From Shewanella chilikensis (GTDB lineage Bacteria > Pseudomonadota > Gammaproteobacteria > Enterobacterales > Shewanellaceae), in contig NZ_NIJM01000003.1 of the NCBI RefSeq assembly GCF_002836945.1, positions 81,043 to 145,042 on the forward strand: a stretch of DNA of 64,000 bases, in the 5' to 3' direction. Positions 8,464 through 16,276 of the stretch are shown here, in pieces. The notes beneath the pieces are model-generated. The model was not told the DNA's origin. It did no database searches and saw nothing but the letters and a program-made list of their open reading frames with translations. The position numbers were made by a program, and so were the translations under genes. Position 1 is the stretch's first letter, and the number at the start of each line of letters is the position of its first letter.

Positions 8464-9228
8464 CTATTGCCCCTTGCGTTTCTTCACCTTCCAATGGCGG
8501 GTGTTATAGATGAACTCGGGCAGCAGTTTGGTGAGCCAGGCAACCGTCGCCCAGCGTTTGGTGACATAGACCCGGCGTTTGCCTTTTTGCAGGGCGCGGA
8601 TGATTTGCCCGGCAACCACATCTACGGGTGATAACCACAGCTTACTTTGTTGCAGCGCAGCTTTATCCAGCAATCCCAATTGAATATCCGTAATGGTGAT
8701 CGGTAGCTTGAGCCTTTGGGCATGCATGGACAACCCCTCGAGATAGTTCATTCCAAAGGCTTTGGAGGCATGAAAAGCCACGCTGGGGCCACCGCGAAGA
8801 CCGGCAATGGAGTTGATAGCCGCGAGTTGGCCATAACCCTGTTCGCGAAACAGCCTGAAAGCTGTGTTGCAGACGGCGGCAAAGCCACGGACATTGACAC
8901 TGATGATCTCATCTTCAAGCTGCCAGGGCAGATCCGGATGATAGGAGTTGAGTCCGGTATTGACCAACACCAGATGTGCCCCCCCCAACTGTTGCCAAAT
9001 CTGTTCCAGCTCGGCTATCAAGGTTTGCGGTTTATCTATGTCCAGGCCAAACACTTGAGCCTCGGTTGCCAGGGTGGCGGCAAACTCTTTCAATGAGTCG
9101 GGATCCTGTGCCAGCAATGCCAGTTTAGTGCCTTCATCGGCCAGGCGGCGGGCTATTTCACGGCTGAGGAGTGAGCTGGCGCCCACAATAATCGCAGTTG
9201 CTTGTGTCATAAGGATATTTGAACTCAA
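8464..9228 (-). CDS. SDR-family protein lacking the catalytic tyrosine
   Basis: Rossmann-fold short-chain dehydrogenase/reductase relative, 254 residues. The nucleotide-binding turn is IIVGASSLLSREIA, with VNTGLN in place of the NNAG motif. A serine lies in AINSIAGL, but the usual YxxxK reads FHASK, with Phe152 (codon TTT) where the catalytic Tyr should be. The Lys is kept. It may be a non-catalytic binding protein or use another residue. A C-terminal Arg/Lys-rich tail (RHWKVKKRKGQ) follows a hydrophobic segment. TTG at 9228 is preferred as start because AGGA lies eight bases upstream; ATG at 9210 has no Shine-Dalgarno. It is divergent from the lipoprotein gene. Confidence 0.8.
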   Translation of the reverse strand: MSSNILMTQATAIIVGASSLLSREIARRLADEGTKLALLAQDPDSLKEFAATLATEAQVFGLDIDKPQTLIAELEQIWQQLGGAHLVLVNTGLNSYHPDLPWQLEDEIISVNVRGFAAVCNTAFRLFREQGYGQLAAINSIAGLRGGPSVAFHASKAFGMNYLEGLSMHAQRLKLPITITDIQLGLLDKAALQQSKLWLSPVDVVAGQIIRALQKGKRRVYVTKRWATVAWLTKLLPEFIYNTRHWKVKKRKGQ

Positions 9229-9280
9229 AAATGGAGTCCTATGATAGGATTATCCTCACAGGTTCTCAATGATTAAACTT

Positions 9281-9304
9281 GGATGTATAGACATCCAGAA
9301 GTCT
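9281..9304 (+). promoter_or_regulatory. Candidate MetJ operator (three tandem met boxes)
   Basis: Three adjacent 8-mers GGATGTAT, AGACATCC and AGAAGTCT resemble the met box AGACGTCT at about 5, 6 and 7 of 8 positions. They lie just before the lipoprotein gene and about 490 bp before metA. MetJ repressing metA is established in enteric bacteria and Shewanella-like genomes. That these boxes act on a lipoprotein-metA unit is inference. Confidence 0.45.
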
Positions 9305-9327
9305 TTGTGTATGATTAGGAGCTAGCA

Positions 9328-9741
9328 ATGAAAATGACAGGCAACTGGCTGCGCTTGCCAATGATGGCGGCCGTAGCAGGAATGATGGCACTCACAGGTT
9401 GTGCGACCCCGAATGCCACAGTCGAAATTGATGGCGATGTCTGGTACCGCGAGCGCATTGCCCTGCCACCGGAAGCCGTATTGACGGTTCAGGTTCAGGA
9501 CGTTTCCAAGGCGGATGCTCCGGCAGAAGTGCTGGCGGTTATTCAGCGTGACAGCGTGACCAGCCCAACGCCTTTTAAGTTCATTCTTGCCCGGGATCAG
9601 TTCCAGAGTGGCCACAGCTACAGTGTCAGTGCCAGGATCACCCTCAAGGATGACTTACTCTTTATCAATACCCAGGCCTATCCTGTCAATATCGACAAGG
9701 TTGAGCCGGTATCCGTCATGGTGCAAAAGGTAGGGCGCTAA
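9328..9741 (+). CDS. YbaY/YscW-type lipoprotein
   Basis: 137-residue lipoprotein with a type II signal peptide and lipobox LTGC (Cys about residue 25). The mature part reads VEIDGDVWYRERIALPPEAV, the signature of the YbaY/YscW pilotin-like family, which folds as a small beta-sandwich with LTVQVQDVSKADAPAEV. It is probably anchored in a membrane facing the periplasm. TAGGAGCTAGCA provides a clear ribosome site. It lies 51 bp upstream of metA on the same strand with candidate met boxes in front, so the two genes may be co-transcribed. The family's function is unclear. Confidence 0.85.
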   Translation: MKMTGNWLRLPMMAAVAGMMALTGCATPNATVEIDGDVWYRERIALPPEAVLTVQVQDVSKADAPAEVLAVIQRDSVTSPTPFKFILARDQFQSGHSYSVSARITLKDDLLFINTQAYPVNIDKVEPVSVMVQKVGR

Positions 9742-9756
9742 CAGGTATATCAAGCC

Positions 9757-9791
9757 AAGCGCCTTGCCCTGAAAGTTCAGGAGAGGCGCTT
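9757..9791 (+). promoter_or_regulatory. Hairpin enclosing the metA Shine-Dalgarno
   Basis: Outer stem AAGCGCCT (9757-9764) with AGGCGCTT (9784-9791), eight perfect pairs. Inner stem CCTGAA (9768-9773) with TTCAGG (9776-9781). The AGGAG ribosome site (9779-9783) lies partly in the inner stem and partly in the internal loop, and the structure ends one base before the ATG at 9793. Seen in sequence; a role in translational control is inference. Confidence 0.6.
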
Positions 9792-9792
9792 T

Positions 9793-10737
9793 ATGCCCGT
9801 AAGAATACCCGATAACCTGCCAGCCGCCGGCGTTCTTGAGTCGGAGAATATATTCGTTATGTCCGAGAGCCGGGCGGCGATGCAGGATATACGGCCGATG
9901 AAGGTGTTGATCCTCAATCTGATGCCCAACAAGATTGAGACAGAAACCCAGTTGCTGCGGCTGTTGGGCAACACTCCGTTGCAGGTGGATATCGACCTGC
10001 TGAGGATCCACGACAAAGAGTCGAAACATACGCCGAGCGATCATCTCAATACCTTTTACCGTGACTTTGAAGATGTACGCCATCGCAACTATGACGGCCT
10101 GATCATCACAGGCGCCCCCCTGGGACAGCTGGATTTCGAGGAGGTCACCTACTGGGATCATATCCGCGAAATTATCGATTGGTCACAGGAGCATGTTACC
10201 TCGGTACTGTTTCTCTGCTGGGCGGCCCACGCCGGTTTTTATCACCTATATCAACTCGAGCGTAAGATCCTCGCTGAAAAATGCTCCGGGGTTTATCAGC
10301 ACAGGCGTATTCGCGCCCATGTGCCCTTAATGCGCGGCTTTGATGATGAGTTTTATGCTCCGCACTCCCGCTATGCCCAGATGGATGTGGATGAGCTTAA
10401 GGCGCATCCCGAACTGACAGTGCTGGCCGAGTCAGACCAAGCCGGTGCCTATCTGGTGATCAGTAAGGACAATCGCAACTTGTTTGTGATGGGGCATCCA
10501 GAGTATCGCAAGTCGACCCTTAAAGATGAGTACCAAAGAGATCTGGCGGCCGGGTTGGCGCCCAAGATCCCGCAAAACTATTTCCGCAACGATGACCCAG
10601 AGGCTGAAGCGATAGCTCGTTGGTATAGTCACGGTAGTCTGTTGGTGAGCAACTGGCTCAACTATTATGTCTACCAGTTGACCCCTTATGACTTATCGGA
10701 TCTCAGTGCTATTACGCCCTGGGAACAGAGTAGCTGA
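9793..10737 (+). CDS. metA: Homoserine O-succinyltransferase
   Basis: First committed enzyme of methionine synthesis, transferring an acyl group from an acyl-CoA to L-homoserine. It is 314 residues, the usual length. The nucleophile is Cys142 in FLCWAAHA, and the catalytic pair His235/Glu237 sits in [12 protein letters not shown] Glu of the family ([13 protein letters not shown]) is present; residue identity around the active site, not tested here, decides succinyl versus acetyl specificity. The start at 9793 has AGGAG nine bases upstream, inside a strong hairpin. Upstream neighbour is a lipoprotein gene; downstream is a miniature inverted-repeat element. Confidence 0.96.
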   Translation: MPVRIPDNLPAAGVLESENIFVMSESRAAMQDIRPMKVLILNLMPNKIETETQLLRLLGNTPLQVDIDLLRIHDKESKHTPSDHLNTFYRDFEDVRHRNYDGLIITGAPLGQLDFEEVTYWDHIREIIDWSQEHVTSVLFLCWAAHAGFYHLYQLERKILAEKCSGVYQHRRIRAHVPLMRGFDDEFYAPHSRYAQMDVDELKAHPELTVLAESDQAGAYLVISKDNRNLFVMGHPEYRKSTLKDEYQRDLAAGLAPKIPQNYFRNDDPEAEAIARWYSHGSLLVSNWLNYYVYQLTPYDLSDLSAITPWEQSS

Positions 10738-10787
10738 GCCGCAACACCAAATGTTTTGTTGGCGGGAGTCGCAGTCTTGTGACTCAA

Positions 10788-11051
10788 GGAAGGTGCGAAC
10801 AAGTCCCATGTGTGCTCTGCGCCGGCTTACGGGCCTGGATGCAAGGCGTGGTTCGCAGCAAATGGCCCGAGTCCTTTGCTAGAGGCACAACACAGCAGGC
10901 AGGCCTGTAAGCCACGCCCTTCGGGGCTTTCACAGCAACCGGCTCTCTGCGTTATCCGACTTCGCCAGGCCCCGGCATGCCTTCAGTCAGATGCCTTGAA
11001 CGCCAATTGCTGTGTAAGCCAGAGTGCCACTAGGACTTATTGGCACCTTCC
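10788..11051 (+). mobile_element. Miniature element with IS5-type inverted ends, copy 1 (264 bp)
   Basis: Non-coding element starting GGAAGGTGCGAACAAGTCCC, which equals the terminal repeat of E. coli IS5 as I know it, and ending in the inverted partner (GGACTTAT...CACCTTCC). Copy 2 at 51227-51488 is about nine-tenths identical by eye. Internally GGCTTACGGGCCTG and CAGGCCTGTAAGCC form a fold-back pair. CTAA follows the right end (11052-11055), matching the YTAR target of IS5, but the left flank is TCAA. No transposase is encoded, so mobility would need an IS5-family enzyme acting in trans. Confidence 0.75.
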
Positions 11052-11260
11052 CTAAGTCCTAAAGGGCTTAGCTTATATCAAGCCAGATGGCGTCAGCCTC
11101 TACGGCTTTTGCTTCCTTAAACTGATATTTCCTTCTCTAATATTTTCTAAGCCGCAGTGTTTTGGCTTTCTTTCAGGGCACAAGCTGTCATCTTGCTGTA
11201 AATCCTCCCTGACAAAAATATCTATAAACGGAGCCTGTATTAGACTAATTAGTACTTGCC

Positions 11261-11279
11261 TTACGTTCGCGTAAACGTC
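11261..11279 (+). promoter_or_regulatory. Candidate LiuR-type operator upstream of ivdA
   Basis: TTACGTTCGCGTAAACGTC contains the dyad TTACG-N4-CGTAA, resembling the MerR-type LiuR site described for branched-chain amino-acid catabolic genes in gammaproteobacteria. It lies about 110 bp before the ivdA start. A further fold CCGGCC (11323-11328) / GGCCGG (11337-11342) sits between it and the start codon. Assignment to LiuR is by motif memory and gene context. Confidence 0.5.
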
Positions 11280-11371
11280 AAAGTGGCAGCAACAGAGTGC
11301 AAATTTGCTGCACCTAACACCGCCGGCCTACTGTTGGGCCGGTGTTTGGGTGCCCAACAAGGGAGTCAACA

Positions 11372-12553
11372 ATGAGTCGTCCTCAGGATATTGTTATCGT
11401 CGCCGCCAAACGAACCGCCATGGGCGGTTTTCAGGGCTGTCTTTCCACAGTGCCTTCTCCTCAGCTGGCGGCTTCCAGCATTAAGGCCTTGATGGAAACC
11501 ACAGGAGTGAAGGGCGAACAGGTCGATGAAGTGCTGATGGGATGTGTATTGCCGGCTGGTCTGGGTCAGGCCCCTGCCAGACAGGCGGTTTTGGGGGCAG
11601 GTTTGCCCCAGTCTGTTGGCGCAACTACAGTCAACAAGGTGTGCGGCTCAGGGATGAAAACCGTGATGCTGGCGCACGATCTTATCAAGGCCGGCAGTGC
11701 CAATATCGTGATTGCCGGTGGTATGGAAAGCATGAGTCAGGCGCCGTATCTGCTGGATAAGGCTCGCGGCGGCATGCGCATGGGCCACGGCAAGGTGCTG
11801 GATCATATGTTCCTCGATGGGCTGGAAGATGCCTATACAGGGGGCGCCATGGGAACCTTCGCCCAGAAAACCGCCGACGATTTTGGCCTGACCCGTGAAG
11901 CCATGGACGCCTTCGCCCTGAGCTCACTGGAAAAAGCCAATGCAGCCATCACCTCAGGTGCCTTCAAGGAGGAGATAGTCCCGGTAACCGTAAGCAGCCG
12001 CCGCGGCGATACTCTGATTGATACCGATGAGCAGCCCGGCAATGCCCGCCCTGACAAGATCCCGGCGCTACGGCCCGCTTTTGCCAAAGACGGCACCATT
12101 ACTGCCGCCAACTCCAGTTCGATTTCCGACGGTGCCGCCAGTTTGATGCTGATGAGCCGTGAGCAGGCCGAAAACCTGGGGCTGGCAGTGATGGCCACCA
12201 TCAAGGGTCATGCTACCCATTCCCAAGAGCCGGCCATGTTTACCACGGCGCCCGTGGGTGCCATGCAAAAACTCTTGGCACAAACCGGCTGGAGCAAGGA
12301 TGAGGTCGACCTTTTCGAAATCAACGAAGCCTTCGCCATGGTGACCATGTTGGCCATCAGCGAGTTGGGGCTGGATGCCGCCAAGGTCAACGTCAATGGC
12401 GGTGCCTGTGCGCTCGGTCATCCGATAGGTTGCTCCGGCGCCCGTCTGCTGGTGACTCTCATTCATGCGCTCAAGGCCAGAGGCCTCAAGCGTGGTATGG
12501 CATCGCTGTGCATAGGTGGCGGTGAAGCCACTGCCATGGCGATTGAGATCTGA
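11372..12553 (+). CDS. ivdA: Acetyl-CoA C-acyltransferase (thiolase), isoleucine branch
   Basis: Thiolase of 393 residues, first gene of the ivd operon. It would cleave 2-methylacetoacetyl-CoA from isoleucine to propionyl-CoA and acetyl-CoA. The active-site Cys is in VNKVCGSGMKT (about residue 90). The second catalytic set is EINEAFA and the C-terminal GGACALGHPIGCSGARLL. GGGAG seven bases before ATG 11372 fixes the start; an earlier in-frame start is not supported. Order and neighbours match S. oneidensis ivdA-G. A hairpin and 124 bp separate it from mmsA. Confidence 0.93.
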   Translation: MSRPQDIVIVAAKRTAMGGFQGCLSTVPSPQLAASSIKALMETTGVKGEQVDEVLMGCVLPAGLGQAPARQAVLGAGLPQSVGATTVNKVCGSGMKTVMLAHDLIKAGSANIVIAGGMESMSQAPYLLDKARGGMRMGHGKVLDHMFLDGLEDAYTGGAMGTFAQKTADDFGLTREAMDAFALSSLEKANAAITSGAFKEEIVPVTVSSRRGDTLIDTDEQPGNARPDKIPALRPAFAKDGTITAANSSSISDGAASLMLMSREQAENLGLAVMATIKGHATHSQEPAMFTTAPVGAMQKLLAQTGWSKDEVDLFEINEAFAMVTMLAISELGLDAAKVNVNGGACALGHPIGCSGARLLVTLIHALKARGLKRGMASLCIGGGEATAMAIEI

Positions 12554-12561
12554 TATCCAGT

Positions 12562-12579
12562 CGGCCGCGACAGCGGCCG
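12562..12579 (+). promoter_or_regulatory. Intergenic hairpin between ivdA and mmsA
   Basis: CGGCCGC (12562-12568) and GCGGCCG (12573-12579) form seven perfect GC pairs around a GACA loop, nine bases past the ivdA stop. There is no T-run after it, so it is more likely a processing or mRNA-stability element than a terminator. Confidence 0.45.
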
Positions 12580-12677
12580 GCACCAAATTAAAGTAATCAA
12601 CAAGACAGGACACGGCGCCATCAAAAGCAGCCACAAGAGCTGTAGGTGCGTCGTCCCACTACCTACAAGGAATTCTT

Positions 12678-14171
12678 ATGAGCACACAAGTCAAGCACTA
12701 CATAGATGGCGAATTCGTCAACGGTTCCGGCAGCAAGCAGATCAATGTTACCAATCCGGCCAATAATGAAACCATCGCCTTTATCAACTGTGCGACCCAG
12801 CCGGAAGTTGAGCGCGCCATCGCCAGCGCCAAGGAAGCCTTCAAGAGCTGGAAGGAAGTGGCTGTTTCCGAGCGTGCTCGGGTAATGCTGCGTTATCAGC
12901 ACCTTTTGAAAGAGCACCATGATGAGCTGGCTACCATTTTGGCTCAGGAAACGGGTAAAACCTTTGAAGATGCCAAGGGCGATGTCTGGCGCGGCATCGA
13001 AGTGGCCGAGCATGCCTGCAACATCGCCTCCTTGCTGATGGGTGAAACGGTTGAGAACGTGGCCCGCAGCATAGATACCTACTCCTACACTCAGCCGCTG
13101 GGGGTTTGCGCCGGGATTACGCCATTCAACTTCCCGGCGATGATCCCGCTGTGGATGTTCCCGCTGGCTATCGCCTGCGGCAACACCTTCGTCCTCAAGC
13201 CGTCCGAGCAGGACCCAATGACGCCGCAGCGTCTGGTGGAGCTGTTCGAACAGGCCGGGGCTCCCAAGGGCGTGCTGCAGTTGGTTCACGGTGATAAAGC
13301 GGCGGTTGATGTACTGCTGTCTCACCCGGATATCAAGGCGATTTCCTTTGTGGGCTCTGTGGGCGTGGGTCAGTACATCTACAAGACAGGCACTGACAAC
13401 CTCAAGCGGGTGCAGGCCTTTGCCGGTGCCAAGAACCACTGCGTGATCATGCCTGATGCCAACAAGCAGCAAGTGATCAATAACCTGGTGGGTGCCTCGG
13501 TTGGCGCTGCCGGTCAACGCTGTATGGCGCTGTCGGTCGCTGTGTTTGTCGGCGCCGCCAAAGAGTGGATCCCTGAGCTGAAAGAAGCCCTGTCCAAGGT
13601 GCGTCCCGGTCTTTGGGATGACAAGGAAGCCGGTTACGGCCCACTCATCAGTCCGGCCGCCAAAGAGCGGGTGCTCAAGCTTATCGCCGAGGGCAAGGCC
13701 GAAGGCGCCGAGTGTCTGCTCGATGGTTCCGACTGCACAGTACCCGGTTATGAGTCAGGCAACTGGGTTGGCCCGACCATGTTCGACAAGGTAACCACGG
13801 ACATGAGCATCTACAAGGAAGAGATCTTCGGCCCTGTGCTCTGCTGTATGGAAGCCGAGTCGCTGGAAGATGCCATTGAGCTGGTTAACGCCAGCCCTTA
13901 CGGCAACGGCACCTCTATCTTTACTGCCAGCGGCGCCGCGGCGCGTAAGTACCAGCATGAAATCGAAGTGGGTCAGGTGGGTATCAACGTGCCCATTCCA
14001 GTGCCGCTGCCATTTTTCTCTTTCACGGGTTGGAAGGGCAGTTTCTACGGCGATCAGCACGCCTACGGCAAGCAGGCGGTGCGTTTCTACACAGAGACCA
14101 AGACCATCACCAGCCGTTGGTTCGAGTCTGATATCGCCTCTGGTCCCAACATGACTATCGCCCTCAAGTAA
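12678..14171 (+). CDS. mmsA: CoA-acylating methylmalonate-semialdehyde dehydrogenase
   Basis: Aldehyde dehydrogenase-fold enzyme of 497 residues that oxidises methylmalonate semialdehyde to propionyl-CoA with NAD and CoA, the last step of valine breakdown. The N-terminus [10 protein letters not shown] and the segment [20 protein letters not shown] are typical of MmsA. The catalytic Cys282 lies in [10 protein letters not shown], and the [12 protein letters not shown] segment binds the cofactor. AAGGAATTCTT precedes the ATG. Second gene of the ivd operon (ivdB in S. oneidensis nomenclature). A terminator-like hairpin follows before ivdC. Confidence 0.96.
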   Translation: MSTQVKHYIDGEFVNGSGSKQINVTNPANNETIAFINCATQPEVERAIASAKEAFKSWKEVAVSERARVMLRYQHLLKEHHDELATILAQETGKTFEDAKGDVWRGIEVAEHACNIASLLMGETVENVARSIDTYSYTQPLGVCAGITPFNFPAMIPLWMFPLAIACGNTFVLKPSEQDPMTPQRLVELFEQAGAPKGVLQLVHGDKAAVDVLLSHPDIKAISFVGSVGVGQYIYKTGTDNLKRVQAFAGAKNHCVIMPDANKQQVINNLVGASVGAAGQRCMALSVAVFVGAAKEWIPELKEALSKVRPGLWDDKEAGYGPLISPAAKERVLKLIAEGKAEGAECLLDGSDCTVPGYESGNWVGPTMFDKVTTDMSIYKEEIFGPVLCCMEAESLEDAIELVNASPYGNGTSIFTASGAAARKYQHEIEVGQVGINVPIPVPLPFFSFTGWKGSFYGDQHAYGKQAVRFYTETKTITSRWFESDIASGPNMTIALK

Positions 14172-14185
14172 CAGTGTGAGCCCAA

Positions 14186-14215
14186 GGGCATCGGCAATGG
14201 CCGGTGCCCCTTTTT
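14186..14215 (+). terminator. Terminator-like hairpin inside the ivd operon (mmsA/ivdC gap)
   Basis: GGGCATCGGC (14186-14195) pairs with GCCGGTGCCC (14200-14209), ten pairs with one wobble and a 4-base loop, followed by C and five T. It has all features of a rho-independent terminator, yet the pathway genes continue downstream on the same strand. Two more small dyads follow: GATCCGG/CCGGATC (14239-14257) and CGCAGA/TCTGCG (14267-14280). Confidence 0.7.
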
Positions 14216-14294
14216 AATCGCAACAGTAAATAACAAGAGATCCGGCATCACCGGATCACCGCAAGACGCAGAGATCTGCGCACAGGAGTCAAGC

Positions 14295-15452
14295 ATGGAT
14301 TTCAATCTCAACGAAGATCAGCGCCAATTCGCCGAGCTGGCCCGCCAGTTTGCCGCCGATGAACTGGCCCCATTTGCCGCCAAATGGGATGAGGAGCATC
14401 ACTTTCCCAAAGACGTGATCCAAAGAGCCGGGGAGCTGGGATTCTGCTCACTCTATTCTCCCGAGTCGGAAGGCGGTATGGGCCTGTCGCGTCTGGATGC
14501 CTCGATTATTTTTGAAGAGTTGGCCAAGGGCTGCACTGCCACCACAGCCATGCTGACCATTCACAACATGGCCACCTGGATGGTGACGACCTGGGGCCAG
14601 CAAAGTCTGCGGGCCGAGTGGTCTGAAGCGCTGACCACAGGCAGCAAGCTGGCTTCTTACTGCCTGACCGAACCAGGTTCAGGCAGTGACGCTGCTTCAC
14701 TTGCCACCCGCGCCGAGCGCGACGGCGATGAGTATGTGATTAACGGCTCCAAGATGTTTATCTCGGGCGCCGGCGCCACCGAGCTTTTGGTGGTGATGTG
14801 CCGCACCGGTGAGGCCGGCCCCAAGGGAATTTCGGCCATTGCCATCCCGGCTGACGCCAAGGGTGTTATCTACGGCAAGGCCGAGGACAAGATGGGCTGG
14901 AACGCCCAGCCAACCAGACTCATTACTTTTGAAAACGTGCGGGTGCAGGTCAATCATCTGTTGGGTGAGGAAGGCCAGGGCTTTACCTTCGCCATGAAGG
15001 GCCTGGATGGCGGCCGCATCAATATCGCCACCTGCTCTGTGGGTACCGCTCAGGCTGCACTTGAGCGCGCCACTGAATATATGCATGAGCGCAAGCAGTT
15101 CGGCAAACCACTGGCCGCCTTCCAGGCGCTGCAGTTCAAGCTGGCCGACATGGCCACAGAACTGGTCGCCGCGCGGCAGATGGTGCGTCTGGCGGCATTT
15201 AAGCTGGACAGCGGCGATCCCGAAGCCACGGCTTATTGCGCCATGGCCAAGCGTTTTGCCACAGATATAGGGTTTGCCGTGTGTGACAGCGCGCTGCAAA
15301 TTCACGGTGGTTACGGCTACATCCGCGAATACCCACTGGAGCGACATTTCCGTGATGTACGGGTACACCAGATCCTGGAAGGAACCAATGAGATTATGCG
15401 CCTTATCATCGCCCGTCGTCTGCTGGATGAGCATGCCGGCGAGATCCTCTAA
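14295..15452 (+). CDS. ivdC: Acyl-CoA dehydrogenase (isobutyryl/2-methylbutyryl-CoA)
   Basis: FAD-dependent acyl-CoA dehydrogenase of 385 residues, introducing the alpha-beta double bond in the branched acyl-CoAs of valine and isoleucine. Signatures are YCLTEPGSGSDAAS (ACADS_1) and the QIHGGYGYIREYPLERHFRD block (ACADS_2) with LEGTNEIMRLIIARRLL at the end. The catalytic Glu should lie in the EGTNE segment, as in the IBD subgroup. CAGGAGTCAAGC precedes ATG. It follows a terminator-like hairpin and is followed by ivdD after 37 bp. Substrate is inferred from the operon. Confidence 0.93.
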   Translation: MDFNLNEDQRQFAELARQFAADELAPFAAKWDEEHHFPKDVIQRAGELGFCSLYSPESEGGMGLSRLDASIIFEELAKGCTATTAMLTIHNMATWMVTTWGQQSLRAEWSEALTTGSKLASYCLTEPGSGSDAASLATRAERDGDEYVINGSKMFISGAGATELLVVMCRTGEAGPKGISAIAIPADAKGVIYGKAEDKMGWNAQPTRLITFENVRVQVNHLLGEEGQGFTFAMKGLDGGRINIATCSVGTAQAALERATEYMHERKQFGKPLAAFQALQFKLADMATELVAARQMVRLAAFKLDSGDPEATAYCAMAKRFATDIGFAVCDSALQIHGGYGYIREYPLERHFRDVRVHQILEGTNEIMRLIIARRLLDEHAGEIL

Positions 15453-15489
15453 GGCCAAACCCATTTAACCGAATTGCAAGGAGTCATTC

Positions 15490-16263
15490 ATGTCTTTTTT
15501 GATTGAGCATATCGAAGGCCACACGGCTGTTCTGACCATCAACAATCCACCGGCCAACACCTGGACGGCCGAGAGCCTCAATGAACTGCGCCTCAAGGTG
15601 GAAGAGCTCAACAATGATCCCGATATCTATGCCTTGGTACTGACAGGGGAAGGGGAGAAATTCTTCTCGGCCGGCGCCGATCTCAAGCTGTTTGCCGATG
15701 GTGATAAAGGCAATGCCGCCACCATGGCACGCTGTTTTGGCGAAGCATTTGAAACCCTGAGCGCCTTTCGCGGTGTGTCTATTGCCGCCATCAACGGTTA
15801 TGCCATGGGCGGCGGTTTGGAAGTGGCATTGGCCTGTGATATCCGTATCGCCGAAGAGCAGGCGCAGCTGGCATTACCCGAGGCCACAGTCGGTCTGCTG
15901 CCTTGCGCCGGCGGTACCCAGAATCTGACCGCTCTGGTTGGTGAGGGCTGGGCCAAACGGATGATCCTTTGCGGTGAGCGAATCGATGCCGCCAAGGCCC
16001 GTGAGATTGGCCTGGTGGAAGAGGTAGTTGGTAAGGGTGAGGCCCTGAGCGTTGCCATTGCGCTGGCGACCAAGGCTGCCAAGCAGAGCCCATCGAGCGT
16101 GACCGTTTGCAAGCAGTTGATCCAGGCCGGACGTAATATGCCAAGAGCTCAGGCGCTGCCGCTGGAGCGTGAGCTGTTTGTGGCTCTGTTTGACACCCAA
16201 GATCAGAAAGAAGGGGTCAATGCCTTCCTGGAGAAGCGCGCAGCCAACTGGAAAAACGCATAA
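15490..16263 (+). CDS. ivdD: Enoyl-CoA hydratase
   Basis: Crotonase-fold hydratase, 257 residues, adding water to methacrylyl-CoA or tiglyl-CoA. The oxyanion segments are FFSAGADLKLF and AAINGYAMGGGLEVALACD, with the catalytic-Glu region LPEATVGLLPCAGGTQNL. AAGGAGTCATTC is a strong ribosome site. The next gene begins 14 bp downstream, so coupling is likely. The C-terminal KRAANWKNA matches the short tail of the family. Confidence 0.93.
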   Translation: MSFLIEHIEGHTAVLTINNPPANTWTAESLNELRLKVEELNNDPDIYALVLTGEGEKFFSAGADLKLFADGDKGNAATMARCFGEAFETLSAFRGVSIAAINGYAMGGGLEVALACDIRIAEEQAQLALPEATVGLLPCAGGTQNLTALVGEGWAKRMILCGERIDAAKAREIGLVEEVVGKGEALSVAIALATKAAKQSPSSVTVCKQLIQAGRNMPRAQALPLERELFVALFDTQDQKEGVNAFLEKRAANWKNA

Positions 16264-16276
16264 GGAGGGCGGTGAT

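Noticed and set aside
10688..11055. Open frames covering the miniature element copy 1
   Set aside because: They translate an inverted-repeat element; copies 2 and 3 break the frames.
10784..11055. Perfect target-site duplication around miniature element copy 1
   Set aside because: Left flank TCAA and right flank CTAA differ at two positions.
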